Shown in pieces: positions 12,301 to 23,612 of a stretch of DNA of 64,000 nucleotides; the stretch's first letter is position 1; each line of letters begins with the position of its first letter. The DNA comes from Todiramphus chloris collaris. Lineage: Eukaryota; Chordata; Aves; Coraciiformes; Alcedinidae. The notes under the pieces were generated by a model. It had not been told where the DNA came from and made no database searches. It saw nothing but the letters and a program-made list of their open reading frames with translations. A program made the position numbers and the translations under genes. The stretch lies in NCBI GenBank assembly GCA_025345505.1, contig JANVCC010000125.1, forward strand, positions 4,931,388-4,995,387. Reading direction: 5' to 3'.

Positions 12301-13094
12301 TTAATTGAGATTCCCAACGACTCCTCCTCCTGCTCATTCCATATTCATCTGGAGCTGCTTCCTTTCAAAACTCATTAGTGGCATTTATTGTCATTTAAAT
12401 GAGAAGAAGCCACATAGGTAAGATATACAGATGGCATACTGTCTGTGGAGAATTGTTAAAATTTGGAAGAGGAAGAAGAATAGCATGCTGAGGAGATAAA
12501 AATTCCTGCAGCAAATTGTCTGTAGGAGAAAGAAAGACAAAGGTCTGCTGGAAGGCAGGGCTGGCTCTTGGGAAGGAGTCAGGTGATCTCTGAAGTGGTA
12601 GAGGGAAATCTGCAGAGAGCAGTTCATCTCTCAAAACAACAAGGAAATGAAAACAGAGAACAAAGGCTTTAAAGAGGTAGGCTGGCAAGAGTGAGATGAT
12701 GAGCTGGTAAACATAAGAGCTGTGGAAAAGGAGTGGTGCTCAAACAACAGTTAATTCCAGATATGGGAACTAGAAGCATTCCCCAGAGCTCAAATCCAAC
12801 ACTTTTGGCCACATCCTGGCTCAACACCAAGACAAGGCCAGGAGCTGCACCAATCCGTTCCCTTCTCCAGGCAGGGGTGAGGACTCTGAACCATTCTCCA
12901 AAGGATGCTGAGTCATGACCAAGGACCTTCTCATTTACAGTATAAATGCATTCATGACATATTTCTATATTGTCCTTTCTCCATCTTTACCTTTTACACT
13001 TTTCCTCTCCTCTTTCCCTTCCCTTTCATAAAGGCAGAGCAGCAGAAATAAAGAGCTGAAGATCAAACTGCTTATTTTTCTGAGGACATTAGAT
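12301..13094. other. Unique sequence, no gene recognised
   Basis: No repeat family or coding gene seen. Minus-strand frames at 12391-12688 are rich in F and L because of poly-purine sequence on the other strand and have no domain pattern. Confidence 0.5.
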
Positions 13095-13215
13095 AACCTC
13101 ATTACCACTCAGAATCATTATCTAGGCAGACTGGGGAAACTGGAAAGCAGGAGGTTGCCATGACTTCCCCAAAATCAAAAGCACAGCAACGATTGAGGAC
13201 CAGATCTGAGTACTT
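13095..13215 (-). repeat. MIR-like ancient SINE fragment
   Basis: Read on the minus strand, this resembles a mammalian-wide interspersed repeat (CORE-SINE). On the plus strand it runs CTGGGGAAACTGGAAAGCAGGAGGTT, then GACTTCCCCAAAATCA and a GGACCAGATCTGAG end, in the order of the antisense MIR consensus (GAAACTGAGGC, AGGTTAAG, ACTTGCCCAAGGTCA, GGACTCGAACC). It is highly diverged. MIR copies survive in birds at low density. A RepeatMasker hit would settle it. Confidence 0.45.
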
Positions 13216-14079
13216 TGTCATCTTCTGTCACTTGGAGTTCACTGTATTACAAGCTCATTGCTCTCTTTTATCCATTCATATAACCTCTATCCCCATCCTC
13301 ATGCCAAGTGCAAAAAGCAGAAGGAGGAACAAACAAACATGGTGCCTGCAAGATGGAATTAAATACATGCAGCTCAGGTTGAAAGTCCAGACTCAACAAC
13401 GAGAGAAATTCATCCGATGGAAAATTGTTTTAATGGAATAGAGGATTCGGGAGTTTTACAATCAAGACAGGGGAAAGAGGAAGATACCTTCCACCTCACC
13501 TTATGCACATGGGTGTGTCCACCCAACCTGTCACCCTTGTGTAGTCAATGGAGAAAAACAGATATTTTGAGAGATGCTTCATATCACTTATTGAAGAAGC
13601 TGACTTTTGATATGGTTTTTCTCTCTGTAGATCATGAAGGCAGCCTAAGGTCAGGTTTCTTTGTCCTGAATATGGATTTCTCCACTGTAGACATCTATAG
13701 CTGACAAAATCTGCCTTTGTAGTCCCTGGGCATTAGTGGCAGTGATGTTTAAGGTTCAATTCACTCATGCTACAATAACTGTCAATGTTTCTTCAGATGA
13801 TTTGTGCCATTTGCTCCGTTTACTATATTGGCTAGATCTCCTGTGACTGTAATTGCAGCCAAGCAACTCAGAGACATTGAATCTGTCCCACCATTGGGTA
13901 TAAATATTTTCTATGTTATGCAGAAATTATCATTTTGGCAGCAGAGCTGAGGTTGTCTGGGCTGTTATATCTAGAAATGATCACTTTGGACTGTCAAGAC
14001 CTTAAAAATGTACAAAAGCATTAACAGCATCTTGGAACATAACGCACGATTCCTATTCAGCTTTATGGTGCCTCAGTGG
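13216..14079. other. Unique sequence, no gene recognised
   Basis: The frames at 13160-13441 and 13417-13704 (93 and 95 codons) partly overlap the MIR-like piece and show no recognisable protein features. Nothing else identified. Confidence 0.5.
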
Positions 14080-14160
14080 GCATAGAATACAGCGAAAAGC
14101 ATCTTGGAGTTAGAAGGGATCTGTACACAATGAGCTCTTTTGCTCCAACCTGCACCCAAA
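14080..14160 (-). mobile_element. Possible decayed CR1 3' end, minus strand
   Basis: Plus-strand text CATAGAATACAGCG, then CATCTTGGAGTTAGAAGGGATCTGTACAC and GCTCCAACC, has the order of an antisense CR1 3' end (ATAGAATCATAGAATC, GGTTGGAAGGGACCT, GTCCAACC). Divergence is high and the fragment short, so the call is tentative. Confidence 0.4.
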
Positions 14161-14793
14161 CAACCGCTGCATCATGAACCGATAAAACCCTTCTGCTGCC
14201 ACCTCAGTGTTTCATTTCAGTCAGCCTGAATTCTAGGGGACAAATGCACTTGGCGCTATGCAACTCCACCATGACTCTGCTTATGCTTTAAAAACTCTAC
14301 TTTTTTGTAGGCTTCTCCATAGCTCAACTTTCGAATGCTGTCAGTTACTCTGTATTCTCGTTTGCTCTCTACAGTTTACTCCCTGTGATTTATATGCTCA
14401 TACTGTTCTTTGCAGCTGGAAAGTGCCTGTTATCTCTCAAATTGTTTTCAAGAACTCTTACTAGATGACATGTAGAATAAGCAGAGGATCATCCTCCACT
14501 GCAGTGGAACTGTTCTAGTTGGAGTCATTACAGTGGTCAGACATTGCTATTCCCAGCAGCTGCCTGAGGAACCTAAGAAGTGTGAGTAGGAGCTGATTAC
14601 TTGCCCTGATGTAAAAAAAATATTCTATATGTGTATTAGCAGAGATTGTTTTCCTGATAGCAGGTGTAGGAATACCCAGCTGGGCCAGCAGGAATGACAG
14701 ACGGAAGAGGTGATGCATACTGGTTATTCATTGTCCAATGAACATTACTCAGGTATTGCCCAAACTCTTGTGGTGCATTAGTTCATGCTACCA
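14161..14793. other. Unique sequence, no gene recognised
   Basis: No identifiable feature. Small frames at 14258-14464 and 14515-14718 have no domain signal. Confidence 0.5.
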
Positions 14794-14870
14794 CATTTTA
14801 ACATACACCTATGAGGAAACTGAGGCAGAGGGAGGTTAAAAAAAACCAAACAAACAAACTTCAAAAGTGA
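14794..14870 (-). repeat. MIR-like ancient SINE fragment
   Basis: The plus-strand stretch TATGAGGAAACTGAGGCAGA followed by GGAGGTTAA is close to the hallmark antisense MIR core (GATGAGGAAACTGAGGCACAGAGAGGTTAAG). The sequence past it decays into an (AAAC)n-like run. The short conserved block gives moderate confidence. Confidence 0.55.
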
Positions 14871-16000
14871 TACATGGAAAAATCAGGGGAAAAAAAGTTG
14901 TTCTGACCCACTCTTTCCTGCTATAGGTAGAAGAACGTTTTCTTCTTTGATTTTGAAGGCTAAGAGAGTCCTTATCTTTCTTGTTCTGACATTTGCATCA
15001 GATTTTCGAGCTCTGGAGTCCCTGACCATAACTGTTTCTACCTCAGTCATGCGGTTGCTTTGAAACACAGGGGATGCTTCTGCTGCTGCTACTGAGACTA
15101 CTATACTAGGTAGTCTCTTTACTTTTTTTTTCACATTTTCATGTGCCTTTAAAAATCCCAACCCAGTTTTTTGAGCATGTCTCCAACAATTAGAGTTTAC
15201 AAAAGAGCCAGGCAAATACCCTAGGGCTTGCAATAAACAAGTATAAAACCCATCTATACCTAATTGAGCATAGATCACAGCACATTTGGTACCAGAGAAA
15301 GAGTGTGTTCAGTCCAGGGAATTCTGACCATTGGGAAATTTTTCAAGAAAACAAAATGACAAAAAAGGCAAAACTGAAGCACGGGATCTCACCCGTGCAT
15401 TATGCTAAGAGGTCGTTTTCTGCAGCAGGCTCCTGAGAAAACAGGTTTCTGCGCAACAGAGCCAAGCTATTTTATCCTCTTCTAAAACTAACAATCATCT
15501 GTAACTAACAATCAGTTAAGCCACCTTGTCATCCTCTGTCATTCACTGCCCACATCCAGCTAGAACCATTAACTCTATCTTACAGCTTCTTGCAAAGTAC
15601 AAGAAGCTGAAATCTGTCATGGATGATGGGAGGAAGAAATTCTAGAAGAGATTTTACAATAAGGAAATGATTTGCCTACTTGGAATAAAACTGCTCAGTA
15701 TTATAAGCAATGTGCATATTCAAAAAACCTTCAGGTGAAAGTGTTATTAAGTACCAAATGAGTTATTGCCATGCAGGAAAAGATTCATCTATCTGTCTGC
15801 AAAGCCAGGTACTTACAATTAGGTCAGCCACAAACATTCAAAAATCATGAGATAATATTGAAAATTACAGGGTTTAAAAATGCAGTATGAGTTCATTTAA
15901 TAACCTCCCTGGCTTCCTTGATTGTAGGACATGGTATTTTCATGCAATTGTCCTCTGCTATGTGGTCTGGGGTACACCAAGTGAAAGCCAGTCAAAGTAG
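14871..16000. other. Unique sequence with a 131-codon orphan frame
   Basis: The minus-strand frame 14883-15278 (131 codons) is the longest non-repeat frame in this part. It is lysine- and arginine-rich with no recognised domain, signal peptide or membrane span. I see no promoter or splice context, so I do not call it a gene. The rest is AT-rich unique DNA. Confidence 0.45.
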
Positions 16001-16140
16001 TCCTTCCCTGGAAGCGTTCAAGGCCAGGTTGGACGGGGCTTTGAGCAACCTGGTCTAGTGGAAGGTGTCCCAGAGCATGGCAGGAGGGTTAGAACTAGAT
16101 GATCATTGAGGTCCCTTTCAGCCCAACCCATTCTATGATC
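16001..16140 (+). mobile_element. CR1 LINE 3' end, plus strand
   Basis: Short 3' CR1 piece: TCCCTGGAAGCGTTCAAGGCC, GGTTGGACGGGGCTTTGAGC, AACCTGGTCTAGTGG, AGGGTTAGAACTAGATGATC, then CCCATTCTATGATC. It keeps the complete 3' end with a single octamer. Same fragment class as the copies at 7868 and 50046. Confidence 0.92.
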
Positions 16141-17310
16141 TGGGACAGATTTCATCACTGCAGCAAAGGGTCTGTCACCAGAAATCACAGAGCTCAGAAT
16201 ACAATGGCAAAAGCCAGCAGTCCTGTCATCATGCAAGGTGAAATTAGATCCTGAGCATGGAATGATCTCAGAGATAAAATATATCTTAGATGCTATTTTA
16301 ATGAAAAATCCATAACCAGTTCAACTTTTCCAGAGAGTTTTTTGAACTTTTAGTACCCGAGGTACCCTAAGAAGCTATTCCAGTGGGCACTCAAAACAGG
16401 AGGGAATATTTCCACTCAGAGGTTCAGAGCTTGCCCCAAATCAAGAAACCTCTTTCCAAGTAAGAACAATATTTTCTTTTTTTTTGTTATTTAAAAGCTA
16501 CAACAGGGAGTTACAATTTTGTTTCCTGCTTGTCAATTTGGAGAAACAAGGGAAGTTTAATCAAAGATTATAGCCACTTTTATTGAAAATTAGTTTGGTC
16601 TGTTTCCGCTATTTTGCATCTGTAATTAGTGAGATAAGGGAGCTGGGATTTGGCAAGGAGACCATCAAGTCTCAGTCCAATAACTCTGTCAGTCAGGTTA
16701 AGAAGATGCTGTCACCTCTTTGGGTAACAAGCATTTCTTCCTGTAAGCCAATTTTAGCAGTCTGCATTAAGGGTTACTGAGAAAAAAAGTCACCGTGAAA
16801 GGATGTGAGTCAGAATGTGCACCCCCATCTCAAACCCTGCCCTGTTGTGAGAGATTGAGGTGAGGAAGACTGTTCTAGAGGAAGAAAAACAATCAAGCTT
16901 TGCATTTTTCCTCATTCCTTGAGTCCGAGTGTCACAACTTAATTTACAAACCATGACGAAATACAGACTGATTTCCAGTTAAACATTTGCTCTGCAGTGC
17001 ACACTTGTGATAAACAAGCACTCTTTTCTCACTGACCAGATTTTGATTTCTTTCTTCTTTGTCTACAGAAGGAAATTGAGGCACCCAAGAATTAGTCCCT
17101 GTAGTTTGAGCTATCAAACGTAGTTGGTGACAAAGTTGGCATTGAAAGCCAAGGGGTCTGTATGCCTTAGCCACTGTGATTGTATCCATCTCACATGCAC
17201 TGTCTGTCTTGTCCCAACAACTCAACGACAGCAACAGAGCACAAATAGACGTTCCAGCAATGTTTCCCAGGCGAGGGTCATCACTGCACATTGTTATCTA
17301 TACAGGAAAA
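16141..17310. other. Unique sequence with weak MIR-like trace
   Basis: No gene recognised. Around 17060-17110 an antisense MIR-like string (CTACAGAAGGAAATTGAGGCACCC) is visible but too short for a separate call. The 115-codon minus frame at 16944-17291 has no domain pattern. Confidence 0.45.
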
Positions 17311-17763
17311 ATAGAATCATAGAAATGTTTCGGTTGGAAGAGACCTTTAAGGTCATCAAGTCCAACCATTAACTTAACACTGCCAATCCCTCACCACAAT
17401 GTCCACACATCTTTTAAAATACCCCCACGGATGGGGACTCCACCACTTCCCTGGGCAGCCTGTTCCCGTGCTTGACAACCCTTTCAGGGAAGAAATTTTT
17501 CCTAATGTCCAACCTAAACTTCCCCCGGAACAAATTGATGCCATTGCTTCTTGTCCTATCACTTGTTCCTTTGGAGAAGAGACCAACCCCCACCTCGCTA
17601 CAACCTCCTGTCAGGGAGTTGTCGAGAGCAACAAGGTCTCCCCTCAGCCTCCTTTTCTCCAGGTTCAACAACCCCAGGTCCCTCAGCTGCTCCTCACCCG
17701 ACTTGAGCTCTAGACCCTTCACCAGCTTTATTGCCCTTCTCTGGACACATTCCAGCACCCCAG
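17311..17763 (-). mobile_element. CR1 LINE 3' end with open 114-codon frame
   Basis: Minus-strand CR1 copy. The 3' end sits at 17311 (ATAGAATCATAGAAATG, then GGTTGGAAGAGACCTTTAAGG). Coding sequence runs leftward from 17758 to 17414 without a stop: [80 protein letters not shown]. These are the C-terminal ORF2 blocks in correct order. An unbroken frame of this length suggests a younger copy than its neighbours. It lacks the RT and endonuclease domains, so it is not autonomous. Confidence 0.96.
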
Positions 17764-18906
17764 AATCTCCATGTCACACCCACAAAAAGAGCAAACCTTG
17801 CATAGGTGGAGGTGGTGGTCAGACAAAATAGTCTCATCATCCATAAGGAGTTCAAGAGGTTAATCAGGACTGAAGAACATTTGTCAGTGGTTATGATTTG
17901 CTCCTGCTGTTGTCTGTGGGCAGCAACAATAAAAACAGAGATGGCTAGGTCATGTCCATTGCAAAATACTTCCCACACCGGCAAAATAAAAGTCTGTATC
18001 AGCTTTTTATATGCATCCCTTGAAAGAACTTTCTGGCCCTTCTCAGCTCCTCTGCCACGTTTATAGCAGCTGTATCAGGGTGTGCCCCTTTCCGTGTTTA
18101 TTCTCTGGTTGCACAGCACTTCACTGGAAGCTGAGTTGAGCGTGGTTGGCAGAGCACTAACATAGCAGGATTCTTGAGCACATGACATCATCCGCTGCTC
18201 TGCAGGGCATGTTTTGGCCAAGCTTTGCCTCAGCTGGAAACTTTGCAATGTACCTGTTGGATTATCTAATTTTGAGAATATTTGCAGAGCCACCTTTTAT
18301 CTGAGAAGTTTGGATCCAGCCTTCCTTGAGAAACACCAAAATTATTGACTAAGCATAAAAGTTGTTAAACCTTTTGCACTCTGTTTGGCAGTTGACTTTA
18401 TGCTCTCCTGTGATCCAGTCTTTACGGGCAAAAGCACAGGCAGCGTAAACTCCTTGTAACATTTCCAAGTAGGAAAACAGAAGCAACTGAGGTCAGATTC
18501 GAACATTTCATAAAAGGAAGTATGTGGAAATGTAACATCATTTGCTGACTGCATAAGTAATTAAATACACAGAAAAGATCTAACTCTCTCTAACACTGAT
18601 CACAATTATCCACTATTCTACTCTCGGTTTAATGGGTGTTTATAATGAAAGCCTGTTTGAAGTTTTAACAAGAATGCTGTGACTGACATCTAGATAATGA
18701 AATGCAGAGATTTAATATCCTTGAAGTTCCTGTCCTCAGAATGATCCCAAAGTGCCCTGTATTTTTTACAGTTCTGAACAATGCCATCCAAAATATTGGG
18801 TTTCCCTTTATTTGTCTCCTTTTCATTACTCTCTCTTAATGAACTGCAAAACCATTATCAGACTTGTACGGGAAGGCAAATATTCATATTAAAAGATCAG
18901 AACAAA
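17764..18906. other. Unique sequence, no gene recognised
   Basis: Nothing identified. Frames here are under about 100 codons and featureless. The 18560-18720 part is AT-rich with several TAAT cores but no stronger signal. Confidence 0.5.
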
Positions 18907-19112
18907 ATCATAGAACCATAGAATGGTTTGAGTTGGCAGGGACCTTAAAGATCTTCTAGTTCTATGCCCCCTGCCATGAGCAGGGACACCTTCCACTAGG
19001 CTCCCATCCAAACTGGCCTTGAACACTTCCAGGGATGGGGCATCCACAACTTCTCTGGGCAACCTCTTCCAGTGCCTCACCTCCCTCACAGTGAAGAATT
19101 CTTCCTCTCTTG
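18907..19112 (-). mobile_element. CR1 LINE 3' end, minus strand
   Basis: Plus-strand text starts with ATCATAGAACCATAGAATGG (reverse-complement octamer tail) and continues GAGTTGGCAGGGACCTTAAAG, TGCCATGAGCAGGGACACC, CTGGCCTTGAACACTTCCAGG and CATCCACAACTTCTCTGGGC. The minus-strand frame 18889-19089 encodes the CR1 terminus (WKRLPREVVDAPSLEVFKASLDG). Complete 3' end, heavily 5'-truncated. Confidence 0.94.
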
Positions 19113-20199
19113 AACAGATTAAACTTACAAAGCTTTACCATACAAATAAGACATTTATTTGTGAGGTCCCAGTGCTTAAAGGAGAGCTATAAAGATCTCC
19201 AGAGGAGGATTCATCTCAGATACCTTAGATGCCAAGTTAGTATAAGATAAATCACTATCTGGAAGTACCTTTTTCTCTCTACCTACTATAGAAGAAGCCT
19301 AGACATCTAAAATGAGTCACTTAATTTACAGATGTTAAGTTAATTAGAATGGACTCAGCTTTTAAAGTTTAGGACTATATCTCCTTAACTGCATGAGAGC
19401 ATGAGAGGGTAAGGTACTGTAACCTCCTTTGCCCACCATCAGTCCAGTGTTGTGAGTTAGACTGGTGCTGACCTATAAAGGCATCTCCTGTCATTTAAAA
19501 GTGTGAAGAAAAGAAGAAGTCATTACTTCTCCTGAGAATCTTTATATATATATATATAATTAGTCATCTCTACCTGTATTTGAAATGTTTGTCTTGTTTG
19601 GTACTGGAATTTTCCTAACCTCGGTTCCAGCTGTTGGCTCTTGTTGCACTTCTCTCTGCTGGATTAAAGAGCTCTTGTTGTTAAAGAGCAATTGTGTTGT
19701 TTTCTTTTCTCCTTTTGAAAGGCTTTATTTGCCTAATCAAATCACTCTGACTTACTTTGTTCTGATAAACAGATGGAATGCACTCTGCAGAAAAACAGAT
19801 ATAAACAAGAATGACAACCTCTAAACAAGGTAGATTTTTTTCCCGGCTTTGGGAGTTCACCTGGTGATGACATGAACTTTTCTACTTGATTCCTATGCTC
19901 CCGGGGCATAGTGAATCAATACATGGGTTCTGGAAGGATCTGAATGATGGTGGGGTGCATTTCTACCACTCTTCTTACAGGAAGCTGTAATCCCTGAAAA
20001 TGGATTGTAATGGGGAATAAGGGAAAATATTGACAAAAAGCTTTCCCAGTGTGATGTTAGCTTTTGGGATGCTTCTTTTGTTTTCTTTCTTTCTTTTTTT
20101 GTTGTTGTTGTTGTTTTGGTTTTTAATTGACCTCAATAAAATTTCTCCTGAGAAGTATCAGCATTCCAGTCTAACAACTCCTGTCATGGGCTTATTAAC
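19113..20199. other. Unique sequence with AT and GTT microsatellites
   Basis: No gene recognised. Holds an (AT)8 tract at 19543-19558 and a T-rich (CTTT)n/(GTT)5 tract at 20074-20125. The 79-codon plus frame at 19585-19824 has no recognisable domain. Confidence 0.5.
20074..20125 (+). repeat. T-rich microsatellite with (GTT)5
   Basis: Low-complexity run of CTTT units passing into five GTT repeats at 20101-20115. A pure pyrimidine/GT strand bias is visible. Confidence 0.85.
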
Positions 20200-20455
20200 T
20201 GTCAAGGTTTGGAGTCAGGGCCATCCACTAGATTAATGACAGATGTTCTCTATTAACCCCTCTCCCTTCCCAAACAGGAAGAGAAAGGGAATAAGGGAGA
20301 GAGATTTATGGATTGGAAAAGAGAAATAAACCATCTTGTATGAAAATAATAACAATAACATAGAATATATACAAATATACAGTAGCAAACCCAACCCCCC
20401 CTGATCGAAATTACGTCACTGTCACCACTGATGCTGTGCAGGTAGTTAGAAGAGA
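20200..20455 (-). mobile_element. 3' part of an ERV LTR, minus strand
   Basis: Read on the minus strand, this matches the LTR at 61738-62269 in order: GCATCAGTGGTGAC, GATCAGGGGGG, TATATTTGTATATATTC, CCCTTATTCCCTTTCTCTTCC, GGGAGAGGGGTTAATAGAGA, CATCTGTCATT, then CTAGTGGATGGCC and a terminal TTGACA. The LTR end is at 20200, where the plus strand starts TGTCAAGG. The polyadenylation hexamer of the partner (ATTAAA) is changed here to ATACAA. Upstream LTR sequence (TATA region) is not recognisable beyond about 20455, so this copy is partial or belongs to a variant family. Confidence 0.75.
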
Positions 20456-22720
20456 CTGAGTTGAAATGTAAAATCACTGAGGAGAAATAGTTCTGTACTA
20501 ATGCAAACTAGGACAATAGCTAACTACTAACAACCAGCTAGAGAGGCTGGTTTATGGGCTGCGGGAGGAGGGCCATGACTGGAAGTGAGTCCCAGGGTAA
20601 GATTACCACATCTGATGGAGTACAGGAGGGAAAAGGAGGAGAAATGTCCTTTCACTGGTAAGTACATGACTGGAGTTGTTCCCAGGATAAGCAGCTCACA
20701 GGCACAGAAAATTTCCCAAAGGCAATTTAGGAACTGCCTGATTTCTATGGTGTCTTCCCAAACTGCACCCTTGAAAGCCCCAGCTCCAGTCACTACAATA
20801 ACTGTGTATCTCTGAGTACTTTATTTTTAAAGATATGATGAAGCAGTTTAGAGAATTAGCTTTTTTGTTTGGTTTTTTTTTTTTTTTCAGTTTAAATTTC
20901 AAAATTAAAGATTTCCTAACCTTTCTGAATGTTCAGAATTAAATGTTTCCACTTTGAAAACATCACTGGAAACACACGCATACTCATTTTATTGGGAAGC
21001 ATAACCACTTTAAAAATAAAAATGAAGCACTCCCATTGATCAGATGTAGGCCTTGTAACCGTTTCTATCTGCCATTTTGGTTTGAGAATACAATCAAAAC
21101 TATAAGTATCAAATTAAATAGTTTCTGCTCTATTCTTCTTCTCAATATCACCGTGAAAGAGAGAAATGGCAGTATCCCATTTCCTATTATGTCACGGAGT
21201 CTGCAGAAACCAGGAATTTGAAGAAATTCTCATGACAGCATGGCGTTATGGGATGATTACAACATGTATCACATTGCAGGTAACATATTCGAGTTAAGGA
21301 ATCAAACCATTCTTGTTGACAGAAAGGCGACAGCCTCCTGAATGACACATTTCTTCCAGCAGGGCAGCATGGTATGAAAACACATTCTAAACTTACTCAT
21401 TAGCTGCTGGATACCTGCAGCAAACACACCTCACGACTTTTCTGGAAAACATAGGACTTTTAAATTACTTTTTTTTTTTTAAAGCTGAAAAGGTCCCGTG
21501 AACATTGACACATCCCCTGGTAAACCTGTGGCCTCTGCAATGAAAGAAAAACATCCCTAGGAAATAATCATTGAGCTTCCTTTATTTACACACGTTGTAC
21601 CCTGGTTCCTCTACCTTGGCCTTTGCCAAAGTAGTGTAGAAGCTGGTCACAAGCTCCTAAAAGAGTGATTGAAAAGGTGGGGTTTTTTCAGGCTTTGAAA
21701 ACTATCTTCACATCTGCAGCAAAATCATTCAAACCTGATGTCATGGCAGCAGCCCTAAGGCCAACTGGCTTGTTTCGAGCCAGCAGGTACCTGTGGACCT
21801 GTCTGTCCACACAGACTCCTGCCTCTCTCTCATCCTTCCTGACTATGTACAACAGCTACATTCTGCCAGCTGAATCCCCAGGGATAAAATCTTGGAAAGG
21901 TTTAGGCAGAGGCTGCTGGCACCTGAAACACAGCCCCATGCATCTACATTTGCTCTGCCTACCTCCTCGGTGTGCAGGTCCTTGAAAAAGGAGCCATAGG
22001 GACAGTATTCCGTGGTTCAAGCCTGTCTTTAGTTATCCGGGTACGCTACAGGATGATGGACGTCTCAGACATGCATTCTGAAGATTATAAGGGAACTGAC
22101 ATGTAATAAGATAGTCTAAATATTTCAGCTATAATAACCTTCACCTTTCCCTTCTCCCCCTCCAGTACTTATCTGATTATTACATTTCATCGTGTTCCTC
22201 AGGGGGCTTAGTCTGCTTGTTACAGTTGGATAATTCTTTTATCACTCCAAAGCTGTCTATTAGATCTCTCCCTCTCTAAATCTTTTTCCTTAATTATTCT
22301 TACACGCTTCCTCTTTTTTATTACTAGTTTTGAGATGGAGGTTCACTCGGCAGGCCCTGGCAATTCCCAGCAAAGCCCTCACTCACCATAAATCATTCTT
22401 CCTCAGATACCTTTGCATGAGGTAACTCCTCTCCACTCCCATGTGACAGGACTCCAGAGGTTTTTAAGGCTGGGGAGAACTGTGGCAGTATGAATCAACA
22501 CTAATATGTCAGAGAGACTAGTCTGTAAAATGCCAGGTGTCCCCTGAGACTGGCTTTTCTTTCTGAAGCTCCCTGGTTCTGTAATAGTAAATAGAAAATA
22601 CCAGTCTTAAAAGCTTGGTTTGTATGTATGGACGGGGGGGATACTGGTGAAAGGTAACATTGTAAAGATCAATCCATCAATGATGGGAGAGGTGGACACT
22701 TTGGGTAGCCTTTGTGTATG
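20456..22720. other. Unique sequence, no gene recognised
   Basis: The minus-strand frame 20527-20793 (88 codons) lies directly upstream of the LTR fragment on the same strand and could be part of a longer variant LTR, but I cannot match it. A T15 tract sits at 20873-20887. The 106-codon plus frame at 21665-21985 has no known domain. No repeat is recognised in the rest. Confidence 0.45.
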
Positions 22721-22760
22721 ATGGATGGATGGATGGATGGATGGATGGATGGATGGATGA
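22721..22760 (+). repeat. (ATGG)10 microsatellite
   Basis: About ten perfect ATGG units, followed by one ATGA and then the CR1 at about 22772. The tetramer is also seen at the far end of that CR1 (GATGGATGGA near 23612-23621). Confidence 0.95.
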
Positions 22761-22771
22761 ATGTTGACACA

Positions 22772-23612
22772 CCTGAGGAACAGGATGCCATTTAGAGGGA
22801 CCTGGACAGGCTTGAGAATTGGGTCCGTGTGAACCTCATGATGTTCAACAAGGCTAAGTCAAGGTCCTGCGTGTGGGTTGGGGCAGCCCCTGGTATCAAC
22901 ACAGGCTGGGGGTGAAGGGATCAAGAGCAGCCCTGCAGAGAAGGACTTGGGGGTACTCCTGGATGAAAAGCTAAACATGAGCCAGAAACTTGTGCTCACA
23001 GCCCAGCAGGCACTGGCACCCTGGGCTGCATCCCCAGCAGCGTGGGCAGCAGGGAGAGGGGGGGATCCTGCCCCTCTGCTCCCAGGGCTCTGGGCAGAGA
23101 GAGAGACCCCCCTGCAGTGCTGGGGCCAGCTCAGGAGTGCTCAGCACAGCAGAGACAGGGACCTGGTGGAGCGGGGCCAGAGGAGCCCCAGCAATGCTGG
23201 GAGGGCTGGAACCCCTCTGCTGGGATGCCAGGCTGGGAGAGTTGGAGGTGTTCAGACTAGAGCAGAGAAGGCTCTGGGGAGACCTTCTTGTGGCCTTTCA
23301 GTACTTCAAGGGAACTGCCAAAAAGATGAGGACAATTTTTTAGCATAGCCTGTTGTGACAGGCCAAGGGGTGATGGTTTTAAACTGAAAGAGGGGAGATT
23401 TAAACTAGAGAGGCAAGACTTTTTTATTACAATTAGAGTGATGAAACACTGGCGCAGGTTGCCCAGAGAAGCAGTAGGTGCCCCATCTCTGGAAATATGC
23501 CAGGTCAGGTTGGACAAGGCTCTGAGTAACCTGATCTAGTTGAAGATATCCCTGCAGGGTTGTTAGACTAGATGACTTTGACAGGTCCCTTCTAACCCAA
23601 AATATTCTATAG
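22772..23612 (+). mobile_element. Long CR1 LINE copy, plus strand
   Basis: One of the longest CR1 copies in the window. It begins in the ORF2 thumb region (TTTAGAGGGACCTGGACAGGC, then GTTCAACAAGGCTAAGTC) and includes SPAEKDLGVLLDEKLNMSQ in one frame (22878-23348). The next part reads in other frames (LEPLCWDARLGELEVFRLEQRRLWGDLLVAFQYFKG at 22990-23343), so there are frameshifts. The centre, 23030-23270, is GC-rich. It ends with GTTAGACTAGATGACTTTG, CCTTCTAACCC and ATTCTATAG. Wording shared with the copy at 34350-34791 (WGDLLVAFQYFKG against QGDLLVTFQDFKG) puts them in one subfamily. Confidence 0.95.

Noticed and set aside
14883..15278. 131-codon minus-strand frame
   Set aside because: No recognised domain or exon boundary that I can defend.
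17472..17831. 119-codon plus-strand frame
   Set aside because: Antisense shadow of the CR1 coding frame on the minus strand.
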